Below, piece by piece: positions 8,425-15,862 of a stretch of DNA of 64,000 nt. Within the stretch, counting starts at the first letter, position 1. Each line of letters starts with the position of its first letter. The translations under genes and the position numbers were made by a program. Where the stretch lies: assembly GCF_900109095.1 (NCBI RefSeq), contig NZ_FNYZ01000013.1, positions 1 through 64,000 on the forward strand, in the 5' to 3' direction. Origin of the DNA: Sphingobium sp. AP50. GTDB lineage: Bacteria > Pseudomonadota > Alphaproteobacteria > Sphingomonadales > Sphingomonadaceae. Under the pieces are notes generated by a model, which searched no databases, was not told the origin of the DNA, and saw nothing but the letters and a program-made list of their open reading frames with translations.

Positions 8425-9119
8425 CAGAAGGGGCTGATCGCCGAGAAGAAGCGCTGGAGCCAGCCCTGACGGCTGGCATTGGCGATCTCGCCCTTGCCCT
8501 TGTAGATGATCTTGGCGTCGGCGACGCGGGTGGAGGCGATGCGATTGTCCGGGCTGATATCGGCCTGACGCACCAGACCGCTGATCTGGATGAATTCGTC
8601 GCCGCGATTGAGCGTCAGCGCCTTTTCGCCGCGCACCAGCATGGTGCCATTGGGATAGACCTGTGCGATCGTCACGGTGATTTCGCCGGTCAGCGCGTTG
8701 GACTGGGTCGCGGCGCCCTTGCCGGCGAAGGTGTTGGCGCCGCCCATCGACACGTCGCTCGCCGAAAACAGCTTCGACATGATGCCGGTCGTCGGCGGGG
8801 TCAGGCCCACCGATCCGCTGCGATTGGTGTCGGCGCTGTTGCTCTTGGTCGCCTGCGTCCGTTCGACCAGGATGATGGTGATGATGTCGCCAACGCTGGT
8901 CGCACGCGCGCCGCTGGTCAACGGTGTATAGCCCACCGACGTCTGGAAGATCGATCCATTGGCCGACGGCGCAGCTGGCTGCGCGACAACGGTCGGCGCG
9001 TAGAGTTCGCGCTCGATGTCGCGCTTCTTCTGCTTGGCGGCTTCGACGGGCGAAGCGGCAAGCGCGATGAACGACACGGCGGCGATGAGGGCGAGGGAGA
9101 GACGCATCAATCCGATCAC
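8424..9119 (-). CDS. flgH: Flagellar L-ring protein FlgH, without lipobox
   Basis: The 231-aa L-ring protein sits in the outer membrane. The core motifs GDIITIILVERTQA and the C-terminal SGLVRQADISPDNRI / ADAKIIYKGKGEI are clear. FlgH is normally a lipoprotein with an N-terminal LxGC lipobox. Here the signal peptide (about residues 1-28, ending PVEAA) has no cysteine and the whole protein contains none, so it cannot be lipid-anchored in the usual way. It overlaps flgG and flgI at its ends. Confidence 0.93.
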   Translation of the reverse strand: MIGLMRLSLALIAAVSFIALAASPVEAAKQKKRDIERELYAPTVVAQPAAPSANGSIFQTSVGYTPLTSGARATSVGDIITIILVERTQATKSNSADTNRSGSVGLTPPTTGIMSKLFSASDVSMGGANTFAGKGAATQSNALTGEITVTIAQVYPNGTMLVRGEKALTLNRGDEFIQISGLVRQADISPDNRIASTRVADAKIIYKGKGEIANASRQGWLQRFFSAISPF

Positions 9120-9904
9120 ATATTCTGGTTGGCGTATTGCAGCATTTCGTCGGTCGCCTTGATCATCTTGCTGTTGACCTCATAGGCGCGCTGGGTTTCG
9201 ATCATGTCGACCAGCTCTTCGACGATGTTGACGTTCGACGTTTCCAGATTGCCCGACCGGATGAGGCCGCGCCCTTCAAGACCGGCGGTGCCGACCTGCG
9301 GCGTGCCGCTGGCCGCGGTTTCGACCAGCAGATTGCCACCGACCGATTGAAGCCCGGCCGGGTTCATGAAGCTCGCCAGTTCGATCTGACCCAATTGAGA
9401 GGCTTCGCTTTCGCCCTGCAAGGTTGCCGACACGGTGCCATCATTGCCCACGGTGACTGCGGTCGCACCCTGCGGCACGGTGATTTGCGGAATGAGTTGC
9501 AGGCCGTCGCTGGTGACGACGGTGCCTTCGGCCGTTACGCTGAAATTGCCGGCGCGGGTGTAGGCGATGGTGCCATCGGCCTGCTGCACCTGGAAATAGC
9601 CCGATCCCTCGATCGCCATGTCCAGCGCATTGCCGGTTTCCTGCAAGGTGCCCTGCGTGTTCATCTTGCTGGTGCCCTGCAAGGTCACGCCCGACCCCAA
9701 GTTCAGGCCGGTGGCGAACTTGTTCTGGCTGTCGGAATTGGCGCCGGCCTGCACGATCTGCTGATAGGCCAGCGTCTCGAAATCGGCCCGGTCCTTCTTG
9801 AACCCGGTCGTGTTGACGTTCGCCAGGTTGTTGGCGATCACGCGCATCTTCGTGTTCTGCGCGTCAAGGCCGGTGCGGGCGACATGAAGGGCGGCGTTGG
9901 TCAT
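9116..9904 (-). CDS. flgG: Flagellar distal rod protein FlgG
   Basis: The 262-aa distal-rod protein has canonical length. The N-terminal rod motif with ANNLANVNTTGFKKDRADF and the C-terminal ETSNVNIVEELVDMIETQRAYE are both present. It is first in the flgGHIJKL run, because a strong sigma-54 site lies at 9953-9968 in the 80-bp gap to flgF. That separates it transcriptionally from flgBCDEF. Confidence 0.95.
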   Translation of the reverse strand: MTNAALHVARTGLDAQNTKMRVIANNLANVNTTGFKKDRADFETLAYQQIVQAGANSDSQNKFATGLNLGSGVTLQGTSKMNTQGTLQETGNALDMAIEGSGYFQVQQADGTIAYTRAGNFSVTAEGTVVTSDGLQLIPQITVPQGATAVTVGNDGTVSATLQGESEASQLGQIELASFMNPAGLQSVGGNLLVETAASGTPQVGTAGLEGRGLIRSGNLETSNVNIVEELVDMIETQRAYEVNSKMIKATDEMLQYANQNM

Positions 9905-9952
9905 CGTTCAATCTCCGTGCGGCGTCCCGAAGGATGCTTATGCGTCAGACAC

Positions 9953-9968
9953 AGCAAGATGCGTGCCA
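9953..9968 (-). promoter_or_regulatory. Sigma-54 promoter for flgGHIJKL
   Basis: The minus strand reads TGGCACG-CATC-TTGCT, an essentially perfect -24/-12 element with correct spacing, about 50 bp upstream of flgG. A TTAACCAT half-site lies 4 bp further upstream (9972-9979). Three other sites in the window share the same sequence frame. Confidence 0.88.
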
Positions 9969-9984
9969 ATATTAACCATCTGCC

Positions 9985-10728
9985 TCAGCTGTCGAGGCGC
10001 ATCAGCGAAGCGCCGCCATCGTCCAGCTGCTTGGCGGTATCGATCATCTTGATCTGCGTTTCCCACGCCCGGCTGGCTTCGATCATCTGGACCAGCGCCT
10101 GGGTGGAATTGACGTTCGATCCTTCGATCGATTCCGCTGTCACGGTGGCCAGCGGATCGCCTGGCAGGGCGCCGCCATTCACTTCGCGGAACAGGCCGTC
10201 CGTGCCCTTGGCGATGCTGGAGCCGGCCGCATTGACCAGCTTCAGCTTGTCGACCTGTTGCGGATTGGCGGGGTCGCCGCCGAGCGGCACGCCCCAGATG
10301 CTGCCGTCCGCCGCGATCGACACGCTGTCCATCTGCGGCAGTGTGATGGGGCCGCCTTCGCCGAGTACCGGCAGGCCGTCTCCGGTGGTCAACAGTCCGC
10401 TGTCGGACACTTTCAGGTCGCCGCGGCGCGTATAGGCTTCGCTGCCGTCCGCGGCCTGAACGCCGAGCAAGGCATCGCCATTCAGGGCCACGTCCAGCGG
10501 GTTGCCGGTTTCGGTGACCGCCCCCTGCGCCATGTCGGCGGCGATCACCTGTTCCGAAGCCTGCGCCCGGGTGTCGAACGTGTCGCCCTTGATCCAGCGC
10601 GTCTCGGCATTGGCGATTTCGGCGCGAAAGCCGACGGTATTGGCGTTGGCGAGATTGTTCGAAATCGACGCCTGCCGCGCCATCGCGCCGCGCATTGCCG
10701 TAAGTGCCGTATTGACGAGCCGGTCCAT
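9985..10728 (-). CDS. flgF: Flagellar proximal rod protein FlgF
   Basis: The 247-aa proximal-rod protein has the N-terminal motif ISNNLANANTVGFRAE (about residues 22-37). The C-terminus is IEGSNVNSTQALVQMIEASRAWE. The length matches the family (about 250 aa). It lies 29 bp downstream of flgE and is the last gene of the flgBCDEF unit. Confidence 0.93.
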   Translation of the reverse strand: MDRLVNTALTAMRGAMARQASISNNLANANTVGFRAEIANAETRWIKGDTFDTRAQASEQVIAADMAQGAVTETGNPLDVALNGDALLGVQAADGSEAYTRRGDLKVSDSGLLTTGDGLPVLGEGGPITLPQMDSVSIAADGSIWGVPLGGDPANPQQVDKLKLVNAAGSSIAKGTDGLFREVNGGALPGDPLATVTAESIEGSNVNSTQALVQMIEASRAWETQIKMIDTAKQLDDGGASLMRLDS

Positions 10729-10757
10729 GGGCTGACTATCCTATCCCGTGGCTATGC

Positions 10758-11594
10758 TTAGGTGCGCAGGTTGACGATGGTCGTGGTCAGCGTGTTCGCT
10801 GCCTCGATCGCCTTGCTGTTCGCCTGGAAATTGCGCTGGGCAGAGATCAGCGCCACCAGTTCCTCGGTGATGTCGACGTTGGAATGTTCCAGCGAACCCG
10901 AACTGATCGCGCCATACATGCCTTGATTGGCAGTGCCCAAAATGGGGGTGCCGCTGTCAGCGGTCGAACTCCAATGGGCGTCGCCCTCCTGCCGCAGGCC
11001 TTCCTGGTTGTTGAAGGACGCCATGGCGACCTGACCCAGATAGACGGTGCTGCCGTCGGCATAGACGGCCGAAACCAGACCATCCTTGCCCACGCCGACG
11101 CTGGTCAGCTGAGCGCCCTCGGCCTCACCCTTGTAGGTGGTGGGGATCTGAAGGTCGACCAGATCGGCGGTCGAACTGGCGGTCGTGGTCTGCGCGCCGG
11201 TGTCGGCATCGACCGCAAAGACCTGAATGCGCGATCCGGTGGTGTCGACGACATAGCGGTCGTCATCCACCGCCATCGCGCCGTTGCGGGTATAGCTGAT
11301 GGTGCCATCCTCACCCTTGACGGTGAAATAGCCTTCGCCAGTGATCGCCAAATCCAGCGTCTTGTCGGTGGTTTCGATCGTACCCTGGGTGAACTGCTGG
11401 TTCACGCCCTGCACGCGCACGCCCTGACCGGCGGTCTTGTTGGTGGTCTGCATCGGCGCGGCGGCGAAGATATCGCCGAATGCGACCGTGCTCTTCTTGA
11501 AGCCGGTCGAACCGACGTTGGCGACGTTGTTGGAGATGGCGGAAAGGTCGGTCTGCGCGGCCTTGAGGCCCGATAGAGAAGTATAGAAGGACAT
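10758..11594 (-). CDS. flgE: Flagellar hook protein FlgE, short form
   Basis: The hook subunit has the N-terminal signature SNNVANVGSTGFKKSTVAF. The C-terminal signature is LEHSNVDITEELVALISAQR. At 278 aa it is far shorter than the Salmonella hook protein (about 403 aa), so the surface-exposed middle domain is largely missing. Position between flgD and flgF, and the presence of separate flgF and flgG, make FlgE the only sensible call. AAGGAG lies in the 43-bp gap upstream. Confidence 0.88.
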   Translation of the reverse strand: MSFYTSLSGLKAAQTDLSAISNNVANVGSTGFKKSTVAFGDIFAAAPMQTTNKTAGQGVRVQGVNQQFTQGTIETTDKTLDLAITGEGYFTVKGEDGTISYTRNGAMAVDDDRYVVDTTGSRIQVFAVDADTGAQTTTASSTADLVDLQIPTTYKGEAEGAQLTSVGVGKDGLVSAVYADGSTVYLGQVAMASFNNQEGLRQEGDAHWSSTADSGTPILGTANQGMYGAISSGSLEHSNVDITEELVALISAQRNFQANSKAIEAANTLTTTIVNLRT

Positions 11595-11637
11595 GGCGTT
11601 GCTCCTTGGGTGAAAAGGATATTTGGGTAGGTGAAAA

Positions 11638-12297
11638 TTATATCAGGCTGATCGCGTCGGACGGGCTGTAGCTGCCGAGCGCTGTGATGAGTTTGGAGGA
11701 GGAACCGTCGGCGGGTGACTGGACGGCGGCGATCGTGGCCCAGGTCGCGACCTGGCTGGTCGTGCCGCCATTCACCTTCACCTGCAGCGAGGATGTCGAC
11801 GCGGTTTCGCCCGTGTCATCCTTGCCATCCCAGTAGAAGCTGACGTCGCCGGCACTCTGCGCGCCCAGATCGATCGTCTTGACGACATTGCCGTCGCCAT
11901 CGACCAGATCAACGCTTACGGCGTCGCTGGCGGACGACAGGGTGATCTGCCCGGCATAATAGCCGCTGCTGTCGGGTACGGCGACATTGCTCTGGACCAG
12001 CATCGACTTGCCGATCCAGCTTGCCGCATCGCCCAGGCGCGTGCCGGTGAGTTCCGACGCCAGCGACTTGAGCGTGGAGTTCATCTCCGCGATGCCGCTC
12101 GAATTGGTAATGGTCGCCATCTGCGACACCATCTCGCTATTATCGACCGGCTCGAACGGGTCCTGATATTGCATCTGCGCTGTCAGCAGCGTCAGGAAAT
12201 CGGACTGGCCCATTTCCGACTTGCCGGTGCCGGTCGTCGCGGTGGGATTATAGACCGAAAGGCCCGCGCTGTCGGTGACGGTGGAGGTCGTCGTCAT
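11638..12297 (-). CDS. flgD: Flagellar hook assembly scaffold FlgD
   Basis: The 219-aa hook cap is required for FlgE polymerisation. The conserved core MGQSDFLTLLTAQMQYQDPF lies at about residues 28-47, followed by DNSEMVSQMA. A C-terminal FlgD Ig-like/Tudor region includes FYWDGKDDTGE. It overlaps flgC by 4 bp. Confidence 0.94.
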   Translation of the reverse strand: MTTTSTVTDSAGLSVYNPTATTGTGKSEMGQSDFLTLLTAQMQYQDPFEPVDNSEMVSQMATITNSSGIAEMNSTLKSLASELTGTRLGDAASWIGKSMLVQSNVAVPDSSGYYAGQITLSSASDAVSVDLVDGDGNVVKTIDLGAQSAGDVSFYWDGKDDTGETASTSSLQVKVNGGTTSQVATWATIAAVQSPADGSSSKLITALGSYSPSDAISLI

Positions 12298-12710
12298 TTG
12301 CCGATCCTTATGGTTTCCAGCATCAGGGATTTGGCGGTGTTGAGCACCTGCACGTTATTTTGATACATGCGGGCAGTCTCGATCATGTCGACCATCTCCG
12401 CATTGCTATCGACGGCGGATTCCCAGACATCGCCATTGGCATCGGCCAGCGGGTGGTTGGGGTCGTGCCGCTTGGTGGGTTCCGCGCTGCTGGTCACGAC
12501 ATTCTTGACCTTCACGGTGGAGACGCCGGGGCTGTCGGTCACGGATTCGAAGACCGGCTTGATCGCGCGATAGGCTTCCGCCGCGCTGCCGGTGACATTG
12601 CCGGCATTGGCCATGTTGGAAGCGGTGGTGTTCAGACGCACGAGCTGCGCGCTCATGGCGCGCCCGGCAATGTCGAAAATGTTCATGGGACTGGAGCCGC
12701 TCATGCTCAT
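12294..12710 (-). CDS. flgC: Flagellar basal-body rod protein FlgC
   Basis: The 138-aa proximal-rod protein has the N-terminal MNIFDIAGRAMSAQLVRLNT. Other signatures are SNMANAGNVTG and a C-terminal EMVDMIETARMYQNNV. Starts at residue 1 (ATG 12710), 3 or 9 are all possible; the first abuts flgB and is kept for coupling. Confidence 0.94.
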   Translation of the reverse strand: MSMSGSSPMNIFDIAGRAMSAQLVRLNTTASNMANAGNVTGSAAEAYRAIKPVFESVTDSPGVSTVKVKNVVTSSAEPTKRHDPNHPLADANGDVWESAVDSNAEMVDMIETARMYQNNVQVLNTAKSLMLETIRIGK

Positions 12711-13081
12711 TCTCCCTTCAGCGCGCGGTTGATGGTGTTGATACGGCCCTCCAGAAAGGAGAGGGTGGTGCGATATTTGACCGCATTTTCGGCGAACAGC
12801 GTCTGTTCGGTGCTCAGCTCGACAGTGTTGCCGTCCAGACTGGGTTGCAGCGGCACGCGATAGCCCATGGCATCATCGGCCGCCTGCGATACGTCGGTCG
12901 CCGACTTGCCGGTCTGGCTGGTCGCTTCCTTCAGCGCCGCCTCGAAATCGATGTCGCGGGCCTTGTAATTGGGCGTGGAGGCGTTGGCGATGTTCGACGC
13001 GAGCAGGGACAGGCGCTGCGAACGAAGCGCCAGCGCCTTTCCATGTATCCCGAACAGATTGTCTTCGACCGACATGCTCAT
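12707..13081 (-). CDS. flgB: Flagellar basal-body rod protein FlgB
   Basis: The 124-aa proximal-rod protein has the N-terminal LFGIHGKALALRSQRLSLLA and the SNIANASTPNYKARDIDF signature, with the rod C-terminal region near TEQTLFAENAVKYR. It is first in the flgBCDEF transcription unit. The sigma-54 site at 13159-13174 gives a leader of roughly 65 nt, which covers a sigma-28-type promoter facing the other way. Confidence 0.94.
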   Translation of the reverse strand: MSMSVEDNLFGIHGKALALRSQRLSLLASNIANASTPNYKARDIDFEAALKEATSQTGKSATDVSQAADDAMGYRVPLQPSLDGNTVELSTEQTLFAENAVKYRTTLSFLEGRINTINRALKGE

Positions 13082-13089
13082 CTTTGCCC

Positions 13090-13116
13090 TAAAGGTTTCG
13101 ATCCCCCCGCCGTTCT
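13090..13116 (+). promoter_or_regulatory. Sigma-28-type promoter for the second stator pair
   Basis: The plus strand reads TAAA-N15-GCCGTTCT, identical in core and spacing to the site in front of fliD. It starts 9 bp upstream of the flgB ATG, in the opposite direction, and lies inside the leader predicted for the leftward flgB transcript. The expected rightward start is near 13123, which would lead to the genes at 13330-14492. Confidence 0.6.
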
Positions 13117-13158
13117 GAAGCCTGATGGCGTCTCCTGCGGGTGATCCAGCCTGATATC

Positions 13159-13174
13159 AGCAAGAGCCGTGCCA
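13159..13174 (-). promoter_or_regulatory. Sigma-54 promoter for flgBCDEF
   Basis: The minus strand reads TGGCACG-GCTC-TTGCT, a consensus -24/-12 element. The start should be near 13147, giving a leftward flgB transcript. It faces the rightward sigma-28-type site at 13090-13116, so the two predicted transcripts overlap by about 25 nt and each crosses the other promoter. Confidence 0.88.
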
Positions 13175-13329
13175 TTTTGCGTGGGTGACGCAGGATGGTG
13201 GTGAAATCTCCCGGAAACAGGGGGCTTGCAGGGAGAGGCGGCAAGGGCGGCAATTTTTTGCCGGTCGGCGGCAGGGCGTTGCCGCCGGGCGACGAGACGA
13301 CAGAAGAGACGGCAAGGGACCAGGCTTTC

Positions 13330-13998
13330 ATGATCGCGATTTTCGGCCATTTGTTCGATCCGCTGACCTTGCTGGCCATGCTGGCAGGGATCGCGCTGGT
13401 GGCCCTTTTTCAGAATGGCGCCGGGTCGATGGGCAGGGCCATATCGGCATTGCGGCCACTATTTACTGCCGATCCCACGCGGGATCGCGATGCGGCGCGG
13501 GCTGCGATGCTCAAGATCGATCAGGTGGCGCAATTGCGGGGGCTGGCCTGCACCGACCGGGTGAAGACCGCCAGCCCGTTCCTGACCGACGCAGCGCGCA
13601 AGCTGGCCAATTGCGACCGTACCGACATGTTCGAACTTTGGGCGGTCCAGACCCTGACCGACCGGGCGCTGCGGCATGGCGCCGTGCACAAGGTATGGCT
13701 GTCGATCGCCGACGCCGCGCCCGCGCTGGGCATGGCCGGCACGATCATCGGGCTGGTCGGCATGTTCGCCGCGATGGACGATCCTGCCGCGCTTGGGCCG
13801 TCCATGGCGCTGGCGCTGCTCACCACCTTCTATGGTGTGGTCATCGCCAATATCATCGCCGCGCCGATTGCCGCGCGCCTGGCCGACCTGTCCGAACGGG
13901 AACTGGCCTGGCAACGGGAAGCGGCGGACCGGATGCTGGCAATCGCTCGGCGGGAAAATGCCCCGCTGCGCCGCGCATCCATCCGCGAGGTCGCATGA
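13330..13998 (+). CDS. MotA/TolQ/ExbB-family protein, compact second stator-like channel subunit
   Basis: The 222-aa protein has the MotA/TolQ/ExbB core: helices at about residues 130-150 (APALGMAGTIIGLVGMF) and 158-182 (MALALLTTFYGVVIANIIAA). Only one other helix is seen (10-28), so the topology is three-helix, as in ExbB/TolQ, not the four helices of MotA. ATG 13330 follows AAGGGA. An in-frame ATG at 13195 would add 45 residues with no hydrophobic segment and two strong hairpins in the DNA (13249-13262, 13266-13287), so it is less likely. The 3' end overlaps the next gene by ATGA. Its position inside the flagellar cluster behind a sigma-28-type site suggests a motor or motility role. Confidence 0.8.
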   Translation: MIAIFGHLFDPLTLLAMLAGIALVALFQNGAGSMGRAISALRPLFTADPTRDRDAARAAMLKIDQVAQLRGLACTDRVKTASPFLTDAARKLANCDRTDMFELWAVQTLTDRALRHGAVHKVWLSIADAAPALGMAGTIIGLVGMFAAMDDPAALGPSMALALLTTFYGVVIANIIAAPIAARLADLSERELAWQREAADRMLAIARRENAPLRRASIREVA

Positions 13999-14492
13999 CC
14001 ATCGCTGTCACCTCTGCGGGGCGGCGCAATCGCTGGGCGGTGAGTTTCGCCGACCTGTTGTTGCTGTTGCTCGCTTTCTTTGTGCTGCTTCAGGCCAGCG
14101 GATCGCGCCGTGACGCCATGCTGGCGCAGGTCAGCCAGCAATTTGGCGGCCGGGCGATGGCGCAGGGTGTAGAGTTGCCCGCTGCCCAATTATTTGCGCC
14201 GGGCGAGGCCCTGCTGACGGAGGCGGGCCGGGCGCGATTATCCGCGGTCGCGCGCGGTTTTGACAAAGATGCTGGTGGCGTGGAAATTCGCAGCCATGGT
14301 ACTGATCCATCGCGCCAGCGCTTTGACGAATGGGATCTGGCCGCCGCCCGTCTGGGTGCCGTCGCGCGGGCGTTGCGAGCGGATGGTATCGCGCAGGGGC
14401 GGCTTTCGATTCGGGGGCTGGATCAGGCCGATGGCAAGAGCGGGCAGGGGCAGGTGATCCGCATCGCGCCTGCACCAATGAAAGCCGCCTGA
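13995..14492 (+). CDS. MotB/OmpA-like partner of the second stator pair
   Basis: At 165 aa this is half the length of the MotB at 2743. It has a short basic N-terminus, then one transmembrane helix with an aspartate at its start (D20 in SFADLLLLLLAFFVLLQ), the position of the proton-binding residue in MotB. A compact OmpA-like region follows (VEIRSHGTD, LAAARLGAVARALRADGI). The start is fixed by the ATGA overlap with the MotA-like gene. Whether it drives rotation, modulates the motor or serves another transport role cannot be told from sequence. Confidence 0.78.
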   Translation: MTIAVTSAGRRNRWAVSFADLLLLLLAFFVLLQASGSRRDAMLAQVSQQFGGRAMAQGVELPAAQLFAPGEALLTEAGRARLSAVARGFDKDAGGVEIRSHGTDPSRQRFDEWDLAAARLGAVARALRADGIAQGRLSIRGLDQADGKSGQGQVIRIAPAPMKAA

Positions 14493-14499
14493 CCCCGGT

Positions 14500-14515
14500 T
14501 GGCACGGATATTGCT
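14500..14515 (+). promoter_or_regulatory. Sigma-54 promoter for flgA
   Basis: TGGCACG-GATA-TTGCT lies 8 bp after the stop of the MotB-like gene and about 42 bp before the flgA GTG. It is a consensus -24/-12 element with correct spacing and matches the sites of flgB, flgG and the transglycosylase operon. Confidence 0.88.
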
Positions 14516-14557
14516 GAAATCACGGGATAGACTGTCCGCCTCATCAGGAGACAAGCC

Positions 14558-15124
14558 GTGTTTCGAGTATCGTCCATCCTTCTCGCCGCCGCCGCGCTGA
14601 CGATCGTCCAGCCCGCAGCAGCGCAGCAGAAATTCGAAAATCTCGACCGTATCGACAGCCTGGTGGCGATGACCGTGGGTGCCAATCTGGGCGAACCGGG
14701 CGGCCCCGCTGCGCCGGTCGATCGTCGTTTGCGGCTGGCGGCCTGTCCGACCACGCCGACCGTCGAAGGTCCGGTATTCGGGGCCGCGATGGTGCAATGT
14801 GCGGCGCTGGGCTGGCGTATTCGCGTGCCGCTGGTGGCGGGCGCGTCCGCTGCCGCGTCGGGTCCATTGCCGGGCCATGCTGCCGCCAATCGCTTCACCC
14901 GTGCTGCGCCCGTCGCGCCGAAGGACAATGTCGTGCGCAAGGGCGATCCGGTTCAACTCTTGGCCGGAAATTCGGCTTTCAGCGTCTCGCGAATGATGGT
15001 CGCTGACGAGGATGGCGCCATGGGAGAGACGATTCGGGTGCGCGAAGACAAGAAAAGTGCGCCTATTTTCGCGCAAGTCGTGGAAATGGGGGTTGTGCGC
15101 ATTCCGGGATTTAATAGTTTTTGA
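14558..15124 (+). CDS. flgA: Flagellar P-ring assembly chaperone FlgA
   Basis: The 188-aa periplasmic protein helps FlgI assemble the P ring. A Sec signal peptide (SSILLAAAALTIVQPAAAQ) precedes a divergent FlgA body. The C-terminal SAF-like part is recognisable from VRKGDPVQLLAGNSAFSVSR and GETIRVREDKKSAPIFAQVV. The GTG at 14558 is chosen because CAGGAGA lies six bases upstream. Its own sigma-54 site is at 14500. Low similarity in the N-terminal half is normal for this family. Confidence 0.85.
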   Translation: MFRVSSILLAAAALTIVQPAAAQQKFENLDRIDSLVAMTVGANLGEPGGPAAPVDRRLRLAACPTTPTVEGPVFGAAMVQCAALGWRIRVPLVAGASAAASGPLPGHAAANRFTRAAPVAPKDNVVRKGDPVQLLAGNSAFSVSRMMVADEDGAMGETIRVREDKKSAPIFAQVVEMGVVRIPGFNSF

Positions 15125-15137
15125 ACTTGTCCGTTAT
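15111..15137 (+). promoter_or_regulatory. Weak sigma-28-like site for flgM
   Basis: TTAA-N15-TCCGTTAT overlaps the end of flgA and lies 33 bp before flgM. It departs from the local motif at one -35 base and at the first -10 base (T for G), as does the site at 38292. FliA-dependent transcription of its own anti-sigma factor is common in other bacteria, which raises the prior for this weak match. Confidence 0.4.
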
Positions 15138-15170
15138 AGGGTTTGAGGGACGAGTGAAGGATTTTACCCA

Positions 15171-15449
15171 ATGATCAACTCTGTGGGCCAGAGCATGAGC
15201 AGCGCCATCGGCGCGACCAGCCTGCGAGAAGGTGGCAAGACCCGCGCGTCTACGGCAACCGGTTCCGCCACGACTGCGTCCGCGTCGGCTTCGGCCAGCC
15301 CTGCTGCCCGTATGGCCGCCGAAGGTGCGCCGGTCGACATGGACCGTATCGCCGCGATCAAGTCCGCCATCGCTTCGGGCAACTACCCGGTCGATGCCAA
15401 TGCCATTGCCGATCGCATGGTCGAACTCGACCTGCCATCCGCCGGATAA
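15171..15449 (+). CDS. flgM: Anti-sigma-28 factor FlgM
   Basis: The 92-aa protein has a disordered Ser/Thr/Ala-rich N-terminal half and the conserved helix VDMDRIAAIKSAIASGNYPVDA at about residues 55-76, which binds FliA. FlgM holds FliA inactive until the hook-basal body is finished and then leaves through the export gate. It sits directly behind flgA and before a flgN-like gene, the enterobacterial order. Confidence 0.88.
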   Translation: MINSVGQSMSSAIGATSLREGGKTRASTATGSATTASASASASPAARMAAEGAPVDMDRIAAIKSAIASGNYPVDANAIADRMVELDLPSAG

Positions 15450-15461
15450 GGAATAGCCATA

Positions 15462-15770
15462 ATGCCGCTCGGTCTTGCTGCGCTGGATGATCTGTTCGAT
15501 GCGTTCGAGGATCTCCGCGATGTTCTGGGCAGCAGCGATGCGGTGGCCATCGAAACGGCCAGTGATCGTGTCAGCCGTGCGGCTTCCGCCGTGCGGGCTA
15601 TCGGCGCCTGGCGATCCGAACCGGCGGTGGTCGAACGGCTGAGCGCGATGATGCCGCTGCTGGAAAGCGCGCGGATACGGGTCAGCCTGCTGGCCGATCA
15701 TAGCAGCCAGCGCCTGTCCATCCTGGCAGCGCACGGTGCGCGAGCTGCGCCATTGACCTACGGCCGCTGA
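15462..15770 (+). CDS. Probable FlgN-type export chaperone
   Basis: A 102-aa, mostly helical protein 12 bp downstream of flgM and followed by a strong terminator. Similarity to known FlgN is too weak to claim by eye. The call rests on size, helical content, the flgA-flgM-X order and the absence of any other FlgN candidate. FlgN would chaperone FlgK and FlgL for export. Confidence 0.5.
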   Translation: MPLGLAALDDLFDAFEDLRDVLGSSDAVAIETASDRVSRAASAVRAIGAWRSEPAVVERLSAMMPLLESARIRVSLLADHSSQRLSILAAHGARAAPLTYGR

Positions 15771-15795
15771 AAATTTTCTTCGGTTAATCCTAAAG

Positions 15796-15818
15796 CGGCG
15801 CCTTCGGGCGCCGTTTTT
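15796..15818 (+). terminator. Rho-independent terminator after the flgA-flgM-flgN run
   Basis: A perfect 7-bp stem CGGCGCC/GGCGCCG with a TTCG tetraloop is followed by five T. It ends the flgA-flgM-flgN-like run. With the preceding TAAA (15791-15794) the same bases also read TAAA-N15-GCCGTTTT, the local sigma-28 pattern. Confidence 0.9.
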
Positions 15819-15862
15819 CGTCGTGCCGAATCCATTTTCTTGCGGCCACGTTAACCAAATAT

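Noticed and set aside
13195..13329. A 45-residue N-terminal extension of the MotA-like protein from ATG 13195
   Set aside because: The added residues are Gly/Arg-rich without a hydrophobic segment, the DNA carries two GC-rich hairpins, and the ATG at 13330 has a better ribosome site. It cannot be excluded.
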